Source of the DNA: Cercozoa sp. M6MM
Taxonomy: Eukaryota; Endomyxa: Ascetosporea
Reading direction: 5' to 3' (one strand)
Assembly (NCBI GenBank): GCA_040357565.1
Contig: JBDODJ010000001.1
Length of the DNA: 64,000 nt
Position numbers and translations under genes: made by a program. Shown here one piece after another: positions 48,119 to 60,144 of this stretch (positions are counted from its first letter, which is position 1; each line of letters begins with the position of its first letter). The notes below the pieces were generated by a model. It was not told the origin of the DNA. It searched no databases and was given only the letters and a program-made list of their open reading frames with translations.

Positions 48119-51020
48119 ATGATCCCCATAAAACTGAGTCTGAGAGTGCTGCTGATACTGCAAACTGTGAGCGCGACGAACTCTCAGTTTGAAACTGAAA
48201 TTCTGAACTTCCACAATGTAGCCAGACGAAGGATAGGAGCTGCGGACATGCGCGCACTCACGTGGAACATCAGTCTTGCGACCTCTGCTGCAGTAGGCTG
48301 ACTTTTAACGAACTGACTCCAAATAACAAGTGATATTGATTGAAAGAGTTGGGCGTCACAATGCAATGGTGCACAAGTCGACCCGTCCCTCGCAGGAGCA
48401 GTCGGCGAGAACATGCACGTAGAGCCGAATGCAATGCCGAGTGCAATAGTATTGGCCAACAACAGCGTGATGCAGTGGGTCAGCGAGGGAGTGTCCTTCA
48501 ACGTGACTCAAGAAACCACATTAACCAAAATTGCTCAAGTCGGCCGATTCACTCAGTTGGCTTGGAGCAACACGACTTCTCTTGGGTGTGCATCGGCACA
48601 GTGTGGGACAGACACACTTGTGAGCTGTCGCTACTGGCCACCTGGCAACACTGGAATGAACACAGCAGCAGGCTGGGTCCTGCCTGCCAATTCTGTAAGA
48701 TATTGAGCAATGGCTGTTGTTTTCTCGGGTCAACCGAAGGTGTCACTAAATATATCTAGTAGGCTTGGCTACTGGGAGCGCCGTGTTCGTCGTGCGGCAG
48801 CGGGACTTCCTGTTTCGAAAGCTTGTGTGCAACAGCAGATGAAGCGATTCAGTTGGGCCTAAGTCCAGGCATACTGCGTGATCCAATGTCGGCGGTACCA
48901 CCAACATCACCGTGTGAGGCTGGTAAGTACCCTGTGTCGTCAAACTCGATGACGACATGCACCGCGTGTGACTGTGCCACTGACGTCGGGGCAGTCGACA
49001 ACAACTGTTTGCAGTCCCAACTGGTCGTTGCGGACCCAAGCAACGTCAACAACACGCTGACACTGGGCGTGGGTCAGTGCCGGTGTAGCGACTTTACTCA
49101 GTTCGGGGGTCGACGTTGTGCTCAGATGCCGTGTGGCATGGACTCTGACTGGTTTGTCTTGCCATTCAACTGTTTAAATTATCTGTCTCTCTATTTATTT
49201 AATCTGCTTCTCTATCGACTATCTACCTACCTACCTACCTACCTCCCTCCCTACCTGTCTACCTAACTACCTGCCACCTACCTACCTACCTACTTACCAA
49301 CCTACCAACCCATCTGACAACATCGTAGTCAACCCAGAGGTCGCTGCATCGACGGACATTGCACGTGCCTGCCCAACGCCGACGAGTTGTGCAAGAACTG
49401 TACCAACGGTTTCGCCTTCGACGCCACGAGTCGCACCTGCGTCTCCTGCGGCTGTAACGACGCTGGCACTCTGCGAGGTAGCTTTGACTGACAAAGATCA
49501 ATGACTGGCATTGCCCAACGAGCCACTTGATCAGTGCTGTGTGCACAGACAGTGCAGGTAGATTACGGTGCGACCAAGCCACTCAGAACTGCGTGTGTGC
49601 CGATCGTTTCTCGGGACAGAACTGCGCCATCGCCTCGTGCACCAGCGACGCCGACTGCGGCAACAACGGGCGTTGCGATGCAGCACAAGGCTGCGTCTGC
49701 AACACTGGCTACGCACCTCCACTGTGCACCACATGTGAGGACGGTTTCATTCTGCAGCCAGGCATCAATGGCTCCATGGTTTGCGAGGCATGCAACTGCT
49801 CTGTTGCCACCGGTGGTGCCTCCACTGCACAGTGTGACACTGGTAGATTTACTGTTCGGATTTATTGTATCCTTTCACACCCCTCCCCTTGTGACAGAGG
49901 GCTTCTGTACCTGTGCGACTGGTGCCTTTGGTCGTAAGTGTGACCGGCAACTCGAGTGCTCGGTGACAGTGGATGCTTCGACTGCTGCCGACCCTACTAC
50001 TGCTGCCTGTCGCAGTGCCGTTCTTAGTCTCGACGGCAGCTGTGTGCGAGGCGTGTGTATCACGGCACGCGATCGACTGATCTCGGTGCTGCTGCGGCGT
50101 GATACGACCGATTTGTTGACCAGTAGTTTCGTCACGTCCATCGAGTTTCGGCAGCAGGCAGCGCGCGAATTCGCTCGTGTCAACACAGTCAATGCTGACC
50201 ATTGTATACATACACTCTTAGTATCTTACAGAACTACGAGTACACTCTTTCGTTACTTTCTGCAACTTCAGTATGGATATCCGCTGAGGTGGCTGAGGAT
50301 GGTCTGTCTGTTGGAGTATTGATTGCTGTGCGTCCTTTGGTTGATGCGGTACTGTACCTCTCGCTATGCTTTCAATTAATCAGAGTAAATTACATAAGCA
50401 GAATGTTGACGATGCTGTGGCGGATATGGCGCGCGATGCAACCTTCGAAGCTGCGCTGGCCGCGCTCACGGATGCCCAGTCTTCCCTTCGTTTATCTGGG
50501 CAGATTTTCCGACTTACGGTCAAAGCGAATGAAGTGACAGGCGACATGCTTTTCGTACCAACAGTTTTCCTTTCACCTTACCTTTTAGTTCGCCATTTTG
50601 TCTCAGGCCGCGCGGCCGTCCGGAGGCACACCTGCACCCCGCACGAACGACTCAAACGACACCAGCGTGTTCACAGTTGTGTTCGTAGTAGTCGTCGTGG
50701 TGCTGCTTGTGCTAGCGCTGATCGTGTGGAAACTCACCACGCGGCGGCGCAGAAGGCGCTCGACTGACTCCGAGCAAACCCAAGAAACGAGCAACGAAAG
50801 CAGGCGCAGTGATCGAGGCGGTGGATTCGAGCCGACCGAGAATTCTCGGGTAAGTTTCAGTCTAACAGGTTTCTGATGCTTTTTAGTTTAATCCTGTTGA
50901 TCTTTTGCCCAGACAAAGAGCGACAGAATTCTGCGCTTACGCCAGCAACATCGGTACCCGAATCGCCACCAATCGACTTCGCAGGAAGAGATAAGTTTTG
51001 ACAGCTTACTCGACGATTAG
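48119..51020 (+). CDS. type I membrane receptor with N-terminal CAP domain and EGF repeats
   Basis: ATG 48119 gives the signal peptide 'MIPIKLSLRVLLILQTVSA'. A CAP (SCP/PR-1) domain follows: 'ILNFHNVARRRIGAADMRAL', 'LTWNISLATSAA', 'SWASQCNGAQVD', 'GAVGENMHV', 'VGRFTQLAWSNTTSLGCASA' and 'VSCRYWPPGN'. Then come EGF/laminin-EGF modules such as 'CRCSDFTQFGGRRCAQ', 'CVCADRFSGQNCAIASC', 'CVCNTGYAPPLCTTCEDGF' and 'CTCATGAFGRKCDRQLEC', a cysteine-poor juxtamembrane module ('GLSVGVLIAVRPLVDAV', 'ATFEAALAALTDAQSSL'), a transmembrane helix 'VFTVVFVVVVVVLLVLALIV' and a basic then acidic tail ending 'ISFDSLLDD'. CAP domains bind sterols or glycans in secreted proteins, and anchoring one to an EGF receptor is unusual. 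Exon borders around 50,210-50,420 are not fully resolved. Confidence 0.8.
49218..49316. repeat. (CTAC)n tetranucleotide repeat in an intron
   Basis: Imperfect ctac/cctac repeats of about 100 bp in an intron of the CAP/EGF receptor, just upstream of the acceptor near 49328. Confidence 0.9.
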
Positions 51021-51792
51021 CCGAGTCGGTTAGTCTCGCTACCACTACTCCCGAGCAAGTGAAAGTTTTTCACTGGCGGAACCCTCCGAGTTGCGTTTAC
51101 AGTAACGTTATCCTTGCCGACGAACTGACTGAACGGATATTCAGTCAGTCACTTGAACTGAGTACGGGTACAATGTGTCGTAACAGCGACCGCTCATTAA
51201 CCACTGCCAGTTGCTCATCGGGCAAACTGCAGGCGTGGGAGACAAAACCTACTGTATAGATACAGTCGGCTCAAAACTTGAGCTCACGGACAGACCGTTT
51301 ACGATGTGGCCACTTGCAGTGGCAATGGAAATCGTGCCTTGAAGTCCTTGAAAGGAGCTCAAGGCAGGATCGTCTGTGTGTTCATCGCGCAATGCTGCAT
51401 GCGACCGAAGCTCGTAGGCACTAGCTCTGTTTTCTGGTTTCCTGCTCAAAGCTGACGCTCTCGGCGTACTTGTGAAACAGTAAAGGAGAATTATTACGGT
51501 TGGAAGCACAGGCGGAAGAGATGCGAGAAATCCGCCGGAAGGAAGCGCAAGACGGCCAAGTTAAAGGAGTCGCAGCAGGGTGCACACGCACCGGCACTGG
51601 TATAGTTGGACCTGCTACTGTCTCCACTAGCGTCATGATGAAACGTTGCGTTTCCAGGGACACTGCGACTTCTCATCACCGGCGGCTGTATGCATGTGAG
51701 GGTATTAAAATTAACACACACACAAAACTAAAGACGGGAATGGCAATACCGTCGTTTCAAGCAAATCGCCTTGCGCATGCAGCGACATCAGC
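51021..51792. other. convergent region with weak minus-strand coding signs
   Basis: A 772-bp spacer between two convergent genes. On the minus strand, 51663-51249 contains two open pieces, one starting 'MSLETQRFIMTLVETVAGP' and one with 'FQGLQGTISIATASGHIVNG' ending at 51249. A small two-exon gene is possible, but codon evidence is weak and I could not fix the splice sites. Confidence 0.3.
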
Positions 51793-53459
51793 TCAAGGGT
51801 TTCCTGGACCCTCTTCTCCGCACCTTAAATTCGGTAGAGAGATAGTCATTGTACCCTCAAGGATGGCATCTGCATCTGGGTAACTCACTCACCTGCTCCG
51901 ACGTGCAACGGGTGATGCGGACACTCCGCAATGCACAGCATGTGTCGTTGCAAACAGCGATCCAGAAAACATGGTAGCCTTGCTTCGCCTGCTGCCAGTT
52001 GGTGCACTGGACGCACGCATTAGTCATGCAATAGAAGGAAATGGAATGGACACTGTGAGTAGTAGGTTTACCAATGATTCCGAAGGACCAGATGTCGAGC
52101 TGCTCACTCAACAGCAACGGTTGCTCGTTGGATAGTCGCATCGGCAAGGCACACACCTAGGTTTCACACATGCAAGATGTGGGTGCCGGTAGAGTGAATG
52201 CCACGCAAATTTCCTTTACCTCAGGGGCACGGCAGAACCACGTGCCAAAACAATCTCTCACGTGAATGATGCCGTCGCTTCCAAGGTAGCCTCCTGGAAG
52301 CTCACTGCACAAGATTTAGACTTGCCTGTTAGGATGATAGAGTAGTAGGACCCTACCTAGTAGGAGAGCAATGCCCAAAATCGGCAATACGAAGCTCAAG
52401 TTTCTCGTTGATCAAAATGTTGCTCATTTTGAGGTCGCAGTGTGTCCATCCATTCGAGTGCATATGTGACAGACCCGCCAAAATCTACGTGATGCAATAA
52501 TAGAGGAAACCGAGAAGCAAGTGAACTCACCTGTCGAGAAATGTGTCGTAGCATAAGCAGCCTGACGGTGGTTTCTTCGAGACAGTGTGCCGGCGTGTCG
52601 AGCCACTCGGTCGGTAGCGAGCTCATCGCACCGACAGCATTCGACAGCGTCGACAGCGAGCCGTACGAAGCGGTCGCCAGCCAGATCGCGCCTCCAAATT
52701 CGGTGTACGACGAATCAATCATTTGCACAATGTTCGGGTGCTTGGCTGTGTTGGATTTCAGAAACGACACTTCCGCGTTGAAGTCTCGTCTTGCCATGTC
52801 TGTGGGGAAAGCAGTACGCGGGTACAAAACCTGGATACTGAGGTGACAATAGGGTATTGCAGTTATGAGAGAAACTGAAGGTGGGGTGGGGTATTTTGAT
52901 GAATATGAACAAGTATGAAGGAAAGAGCTGCTAAATTGGGCTGGAGGAAATTGCAAGAGCACACCACTATCGCAGTCGACGCCGTGCTTTGCAAGACCGG
53001 CGAATCCTCCACGCTCAAAGTGTACCAGTTTCAACACTGCCACAAGACCGGTGTGCCTGCTCAATACCGGGCATCCCTCTATAAATAGAACGCCGTGAGC
53101 CATCAAGGGAAGTGAGCGGGGTACCGGTGTATGCAACGATGCACGTTGCCTCTGGTAGCAGTGCAAAGGCGTGCCACGATTACATACCAGTCGCCCAGTA
53201 CAATGACGTCTTCGCTGTTCTGGCAGAAAAACTGCTCGACGTGAGGACTCTTCTCGGTGGCTGTTTCCGTAGTCTCGGAGAAACTGAGGGTTTCGCCAGC
53301 AGAGGATTCATCACGGGCAGTTGTATGATGTGGCTCCAATTCACTCGACTTGTTCAGTGCAGCGGCCGTTTTCCGAGCGCAACAAGGTTGCAAGTTTGTG
53401 GTCAAATAAATGCATACGATCGCAAAAACCAAGGTGTGTAGTGCCAAAAGCACACCCAA
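51793..53459 (-). CDS. membrane-anchored non-RD protein kinase
   Basis: The N-terminus '[20 protein letters not shown]' is a signal anchor, followed by a Ser/Thr/Glu-rich linker. The kinase domain begins '[18 protein letters not shown]' with 'TRGNVHRC' as glycine loop. '[17 protein letters not shown]' carries the VAIK-type lysine, and '[20 protein letters not shown]' the helix C glutamate. Then come '[18 protein letters not shown]', the catalytic loop '[14 protein letters not shown]' (HCD in place of HRD), 'LRIADFGHC' (DFG), 'GTWFCRAPE' (APE) and '[11 protein letters not shown]'. The C-lobe ends '[20 protein letters not shown]', with the stop at 51793. All catalytic residues except the HRD arginine are present, so activity without activation-loop phosphorylation is likely, as in other non-RD kinases. 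Substrate unknown. Confidence 0.7.
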
Positions 53460-53738
53460 TCTCTTGCCTCGCAGCTATGCTCAAATAAGACGGTGACCCA
53501 TGTTTCAACTTCATTACCCCCGGTGCTGGTACCTCACGGTCAAGTCGAATGAGCACACGAGGAACGAGGGAGGGAGACACGGGCGGCGCTACCGTGGGAT
53601 CATGCTGGATCGCGTACATCCTCTTGTTCTTGTGTTTTTTGGGAGGCGAAGGCGGCGTCTTTGGCACTTTGGCCCTTTCCTTATTGCTCCTGGGCGTCTC
53701 TATTACAGTGAAACCTTCGTTATTGTCATAAGTATACT

Positions 53739-54584
53739 TTAGAGGTGTGAGTGGAAGAGGATACGAGGTGATGTCGGCTCACACGAATCGCAGCTGTTCC
53801 TGTCGCAATTGTCGGGACCCTGTGAATTGCTCTCAGTGCCGTCCTGTGTAGACATATGGATTTGCAGAGCTTTCAAAGAAGGTCTGGCTTTCTTCGCAGA
53901 GTGCTTATGACGGTGGCGCGGTCCTGCTGGTAGCAGTCTCTTCTGGAACTTTCTGACTGGAAAGGTTTCGAATCGGAACGGGCTCGCGCTGACGCGAATA
54001 AGGACTGCCTCAAAGTACGCCGGAAACTCCAGCAACACTCCAAGGTAACTGTCCTTTCCAGGTTGGGTTTTGAACGGGTCGTTGCGTGCGTCTTGGCGAT
54101 GCTCAAGCGCATGTCGACACTTTTCGTCAAAGTCAAGGCGGCTCACAAAGTCGCACACCTCTGCGTGGCAACAGCAGCAAAGCTCAAAGCAACACGGAAA
54201 TGAAACCAGTGAGTACAACTTCATGAAGACATGGACTACTAAATTTTCAGTGTAAACTTACCGACTTGGTCTAGAGGTGCTGAGTCAAGAGTGTCTACAC
54301 CACGTTTTAACACGGCAGCGCAGAATTGAAGACAGTCAGAAACGTCATCAACCTCAACGTGACCATGGGTGTCGAGACATTTTCTGCTCGCAACCGGATG
54401 ATAGAGTGCAGAGACTTGTAGTATGAACTTGAAGAAGAATGTAAATTTACACAAGCGTGATGGCGAGCAGACACAGCCACACCAAACGCATTGCACACGC
54501 AGACTCACACACTTCGTCACTTGTATAGTTTGCCGGACCGCGCCAAAGTACCATGCCAATCTTCGGACTTTCGCCACCGCACAT
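53739..54584 (-). CDS. unknown soluble protein
   Basis: Three exons fit in phase: from ATG 54584 ('MCGGESPKIGMVLWRGPAN'), then 'LSALYHPVASRKCLDTHG' with 'VSDCLQFCAAVLKRGVDTLD', then 'EVCDFVSRLDFDEKCRHALE' through 'SYLGVLLEFPAYFEAVLIRV' and 'ETFPVRKFQKRLLPAGPRHR' to the stop at 53739. The C-terminal 60 residues are low-complexity (Ser/Asp/Cys-rich, 'DNCDRNSCDSCEPTSPR'). No signal peptide or membrane helix. Family not recognised. Confidence 0.5.
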
Positions 54585-54992
54585 CCGCTCGGACAACGCA
54601 CCGTCAGCAACAATCTAGTATCCACGCTAGTGCTGTGAATTAACTGCGTAGTAAAGCATCGAGTTAGATAGTTCAGTCTACTATGAAACCGACTCTGTCG
54701 TAAAGCATTTTACTGTCAGCTATACTTACAGGAAGTGCAGTTCTGCGAAGTGTATGTCCGTCATGCACCTTCAGCCAGGTAGAGAAACTTGCGTTTACGT
54801 CACTTCAGTTGCCGTAGGTATTATCGTATCGTATGTACTAGTACACGACAGTAAATAGTAAACTAATATGTGCGTAGGGCTCAGCATCGGCAGCGGGTAT
54901 TCAGTACAAACGGAGGCCTTGGTGCACAGGCATGACGTAGCGCATTCTTTTGAGTATGCAAGGCAGTATTAAAGAGAGACAGAAACCATCGA
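54585..54992. other. intergenic region
   Basis: A 408-bp spacer between an upstream 5' end and a downstream 3' end on the minus strand. No feature recognised. Confidence 0.5.
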
Positions 54993-55976
54993 TTACCGCA
55001 CGGTAGTATTAAGAGAGAGAGAGAGAGTAGTACGCAGTGGTAGTGCGTGGGGTGAAGGTCCCGTAGGCCAAGGCAGAGTTGCCACTGCCGCTGCGTTGGA
55101 GTCGCGTGCCCAACGTAGGCGACATGAAGTTTGGAAACACCGAGCACAGGTGCTCCAGGATGATGCTTGTGGCCTTGTGCAACTACATGCACACAACAGG
55201 CAAGCATTGCAAGAAGGCAAGTGTGTGTGTATGTGCATCTAACACACCTGGATGGCCACACTGTCGACCACGACAGAGGGCGTGTCGCACTTGGCCACCT
55301 GGAGGCGCTGCTGCAGTGCCTCTCCCGTCTTGAGCAGCTCGTACGGCAGGTAGGCGCGTATCTTGCGATGCGTCAAATCCTCGCGACGGTACACCTGCTG
55401 CCGCAACGGCACCGACACGTGCTCTAGCGACCAGCTTGTGAGCCAACTGAAGCAACAGAATCCAACGAAACGCAGGAGACCCCCTTCCCTTCCCCCAGCT
55501 CAGAGTGAAGCAACGCACGTGTCCATCAGGAAGGGAACAGTCGAGGCAAAGTTGCGAACCTCGCTCAGCAACTGATCATTCGACGTCGTGTACACCGAGG
55601 CCGACGGTACTTGGACCGTGCGGAGGTGCGAAACGCCGCGCAGCGCACTCAAACGCGGCGTGTAGCCACACTGCGCACTGTCGACTGTCCTGACGACACT
55701 GCTGCCACTGGCACTGCCGGTGCGACATGCAGTCACTGTACGCTCGTACACTGGCACCATCTCGCCGTCCGGCAGACTCACTTCCAGCACTCCTCGGAAA
55801 CGACTCGTTGGCGCCGACGATGTGCACGGCACTACCGGCACGATCTCTCCATCTGGCAGCGAGACACGCCACTCGACCTGAGCAGCCCGCTCTGAGGCAC
55901 GTGGCGAGCTGCCCATTCGGCTTGACGAAGCCGCCAGCACACTGCTGCACAGCAGCAACGCGAGCACTCCCAGCAT
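54993..55976 (-). CDS. unknown secreted protein with duplicated VSLPDGE motif
   Basis: Three exons join in phase from ATG 55976: signal peptide 'MLGVLALLLCSSVLAASSS', then 'VEWRVSLPDGEIVPVVPC' and, about 30 residues on, 'GVLEVSLPDGEMVPVYER', an internal duplication. Then 'SGSSVVRTVDSAQCGYTPR', 'VPSASVYTTSNDQLLSEVRN', 'PFLMDT' joined to 'WSLEHVSVPLRQQVYRRED', 'RKIRAYLPYELLKTGEALQQ', 'CDTPSVVVDSVAIQ' joined to 'ATSIILEHLCSVFPNFM', ending near 'LNTTVR' at 54993. The protein is about 250 residues, secreted or luminal. No family recognised. Confidence 0.65.
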
Positions 55977-56360
55977 GCGTCCTCACTAGATGTCTTGGAG
56001 GTTGCAAGCTTGGAAGGACAACGGGATGCCAGCCGAAATCCATCCATGTCACGCTGCTTTCACGCCACCCGCATAAAACTCAAGACTATTTAAGCACTGA
56101 ATTAAACCAGTCGTGCGTTGTCAGACTATTCTAATTGTCGCAAGCATATCCCCAGAGGCACCAAAATAAAAGAAAAAGCGGACATGGCGTATTCGCGTGT
56201 CTGTTTTTAGATATAATTCGCGCCGCGTTGGTTTAAGTTTGCGTACTACCTCTTGTAGGGTAATTTAGCTAGAGTCCTGTATGCTGTGCCAAATAATTGG
56301 AATCAAAACGGCTGATCATTTTCTCTGATTCCAGGAGGCTTGTATTCAGTGTGACACGTC
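55977..56360. other. divergent intergenic region
   Basis: A 384-bp spacer between the secreted protein (-) and sulfite oxidase (+), with an AT-rich stretch at 56195-56220. No ORF of note. Confidence 0.55.
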
Positions 56361-59300
56361 ATGCGTCTCCGCGCGTACAGAGATCTGTGTCTGCGACTAG
56401 GTGTTCTCGCCTTTGTGGGTGCACTTCATCATGAGGCGACGAGACCGCTTGCTTCGCCGTTGCGTTTCAAGAGTAGTCGTTTCGTGTACGCGCAAGAACC
56501 GACTGACGAATCCGAACAGGAAACTACACTCACGGGTGAGCAGTTGGTCGAGCAGGCCACCAAGCGTTTGTTTCCGCCCCAAAGCGGCCTTCCTGATGTG
56601 AGTTTTGGTTTCTTGTGCTATTAAATGCAAAATATATCATGTGGCATGACACTGACGTGACTTTTTTATCGAGCAGATGACTGCCGATGAGGTCGCAGAG
56701 CACTGCGATGCCAGTTCGGCCTACGTCTGTGTCGGAAACGGCGTGTTTGATGTGACTAGTTTCCTGACAGCCCATCCCGGCGGACGCAATCGACTCCTGC
56801 TCGCTGCTGGCGGTCGTGTTGAGCCGTAATTGTATTTTATATTTTTTCAGTTTGGGTTTGTTCTGAACTGAACTGACTGAACCGATCTTGTGTGTGTCTG
56901 TGTGTGTGTGCATGTGTGTATATGCAGTTTCTGGGCGCAATACAACCACCCGCCGGACCGAGTGGTCTCAATTCTCGAACCGCTGCGCGTGGGCAATATT
57001 TCAGATGAAGAGTTGCGCAAGCTGTCTCAAGACGCGCCGGTGCCTGCTTCGGGCGAGAGCGACAACAACTATACGGCTGAGCCGCGTCGAAACCGCGCAC
57101 TTCTCGTGCACGCTGAGGTGCGTTTCTCTTTCATATTTTGGTTTTTCTTTCGTTTTTATTGAGCCTTTGCTTTGTGTGACTGAGTCTGCTTTGGTGCTGT
57201 AGCGACCCTTTAATGCGGAGCCACCAGGCGAGATGCTGAGCGACTCGTTTTTGACGCCGCCGGCGCTGTTCTACGTGCGCAATCACTTTGCCGTGCCTGC
57301 TGTGGACCCTGCGACCTTCCGACTCAAGGTGGAGCTGGGTGCGTTTCTCCTCTAAAGAATATTAATATAACACTCAGTGTTTTTCATTGTTTTACTTGTC
57401 AGAGGAGATTGATGAAAGCGGAAACGTGACGATTCGTCAGTTGGGCGAAGTTTCGCTCGATGAACTCGCTCGAATGCCGCAGTATTTTAGTTTTGAGTTT
57501 TGTGCATTTTCTGTATTTTGACTGGATTGAACTGCACGCAGATCGGCGGCTTTGACGACGCTTCAGTGCGCTGGAAACCGACGAAAGGACATGTCCCAAG
57601 TGCGGCCAGTTAGGTACTCTTGGTTCTAGTTAGTTTAAGATAGTTTTCTTTTCTAATTGTTTATTTGATTGGAGTGGTTTGGTTTAGTGGTCTCGAATGG
57701 AGAGGCGGCGCCATGGGAACGGCGCTATGGGCCGGCGTTCCTCTCTGGTAGCATGTGTACTGTCCCCTCTATATCCCAATCTACCCTTTACTGCGCTATG
57801 CAGGCACCTGTTGCTGAAGCACTTCAAACTGAGCGAGAGTGAACTGCGCGCGCAAGGCATCGCGCACGTGCAAATGTTTGGTCTCGATGTCGACGCCAAC
57901 GACGCCAGCGAGTGCTTTCGCGTGTCGGTATCGAGATTTACCCCCCCTCAACCTCTTTACCTTCTGCCCTCCCTGTTAACCCTCACCTCCTGTTTATCTC
58001 ATTGTTATCCCCATTGTTGTACCCCATTGTTATCCCCATTGTTATCCCCATTGTTATACTCTCATTTAAATTGATGAGTTCTCTCTCCCTCTACCTTTCT
58101 TCAGCAACCTTTACCCCCCCCCCCAGGTGCCGTTGGACAAGGTGTTGGCACTCAAGGGCGATGTGTTGTTGGCGACGCACATGAACGGTGCCGCTCTGCC
58201 GCGCGATCACGGTTTCCCACTGCGTGCCATTGTGCCGTACTTTGGCTTTACCCCCATCCCCTACCCCTTAACCTACCCCTTACCCCTACTCCATTTACCC
58301 ATTTACCCCCCCCCCCCCTTAAGTGGTTTCGTGGGCGCGCGCAACGTCAAGTGGCTTGGCACGCTGCGTTTGGCGCGCGCCGAGGTCGAATCGCGCTGGC
58401 AGACTGGACTCGCATGTACCTCCTCTGTACTTAAAGACGCGGACTCAAATCCTATTGTACGGTCCATGTGTACCGCTATTTGGACAGACAAGGGACTGCC
58501 ACCCAATGTGGACTGGCAGGACGCCGATCCGAGTCGCCGATCGCTCAAGGAACTCAGGTGGGATTACCTTCGTGAAAGGGACTGTATATAGTAAAAGGGA
58601 CTGTGTATAGTTAAAGGGACTGTGTGTATAGTTAAAGGGGGGTAGCAGTAGTTAAGGGTGAGTGTGTGCACGTGCAGACCGATCAATGAGCTGCCGGTGC
58701 AGAGTGTGATCACGCTGCCGTGCGCATCGACGCAGATTGAAGTCTCGCTCGACACTGTCAGTGTAGCACTTGAACTACCTTGTCTGACTGGACTGTCCAC
58801 CTGGACTGGACTGGACCCCGGTCTGTACCGTGGACTGGACTATACGCTGGACTTGGAACTGTACAGAACGTGAGCATCCCGGTCAGTGGCGTCGCCTACA
58901 GCGGCGGCGGTCGGCGCATCGAGCGCGTCGAAGTCTCCGCCGATGGCGTACTGTGCTTAACTCCCTCCCCACCCCTTTAACCCCCCCCCCCCTCGGTTAG
59001 GGCCAAACCTGGCACTCGGCGAAATTGCGTCGCGCCAACGAAGAACTCGCCGAACAAACCGTACACTTTCCCTGGGAGGGATAGGGGGGGTAAAGAGGGG
59101 CATAACTGCAACTTGTGGTTTCGCAGAAGAAATCGCCGCAAATTCGGCAAGCTGTCGAAAATCTCAACGAGTGGAGGTAGCCTTGGGATATACAGGTAGG
59201 GGGTAAAGGTAGGGGTAAAGGAGGGGTAAGTCTGTTACAAATGCGAGTGCAGTCGGTGCTGGGCGTGGTCGCTGTGGCACTGCGATGTCACTCTGCCCGA

Positions 59301-59731
59301 CCATGTCATCGGAGAACTCCTGCTGCAGCGGTACCCTCTGTGTACTCCTTCTTTAATAGATTACCTAAGGGGGTGTCTGCACAGGGCCAAGAAGGAGCAC
59401 GAGCGTGGTGCCAAGGTGACGCTCACCGTCAAGGCCACTGACGACGCTTACAACACGCAGCCGCGCGACTTTAGCAGCATCTGTGTGTTACCTCACATCT
59501 TTACCCCCACCTTTACACCCTTCCCCGAGCAGTCAATGTGCGAGGAGTTCTCGGCAACGCCTGGCACTGCGTCGACGTCGTCGTCGTTGCCGAGGTGCCC
59601 ACTGCTTTTCTATGCCTTACCTGTACATGTTGTGTCCATATCAAGTACTGTGTAACACCGATATCTTGATGTTGGGATACAACACTACGCAGGAGGAGGA
59701 TGACGATGACGATGATGTTGACGTCGAGTAG
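56361..59731 (+). CDS. SUOX: sulfite oxidase, mitochondrial
   Basis: A many-exon gene with all three sulfite oxidase parts. The N-terminus 'MRLRAYRDLCLRLGVLAFVG' is presequence-like. The cytochrome b5 domain has 'YVCVGNGVFDVTSFLTAHPGG' in part (heme ligand HPGG) and 'WAQYNHPPDRV'. The molybdopterin domain has 'SFLTPPALFYVRNHFAVP', the essential cysteine in 'TTLQCAGNRRKDMSQVRPV', 'GLEWRGGAMGTALWAG', 'HMNGAALPRDHGFPLRAIVP' and 'GFVGARNVKWLGTLRLARAE'. The dimer domain has 'ELPVQSVITLPCAS', 'YSGGGRRIERVEVSADG', 'WSLWHCDVTLP' and 'TVKATDDAYNTQPRDFSS'. The enzyme oxidises sulfite to sulfate in the intermembrane space, passing electrons to cytochrome c. An extra acidic tail 'EEEDDDDDDVDVE' ends the protein. 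Exons 1-3 are 56361-56597, 56677-56825 and 56928-57117. Confidence 0.92.
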
Positions 59732-60144
59732 AGAGAGACTGAGCTCTCGTTGGCCGCTATGCACGATCGCATCCGATCGACTTGATTCGATTTAAGTTAT
59801 GGTTTTCTTTGCTCAGTTGCCGCTCACTTATATCTATAGGCTTGGCGACAGGAGTCATTGCAAACCTTATGGAAAATAAGAAGTTAGTGCCGCAGCTCTT
59901 GAATGTGAAATGTCAAGCCCAACATTTTAAACCTATTACGCTCAGGCAAAGAGCCAGCAGCAGGTTAGGCAAGTGGCACATAACTAAGTGTTCCAGAGGA
60001 TCATTTTCTATCTATCTATCGTCCACAGCCGAGCAACGAAACTTTAAACGAACGGAAAGCAAAAAGTGGCGAGTAACCGACGTCAACGAAACCCAGAGCG
60101 AAAACAAGCAAGCTCAAACCTCAGGCCCAAGGCGATCGATGCAA
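59732..60144. other. convergent intergenic region
   Basis: A 413-bp spacer between the 3' ends of sulfite oxidase and prohibitin-2. An open plus-strand frame crosses it into the prohibitin gene but is its antisense shadow. Confidence 0.6.
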
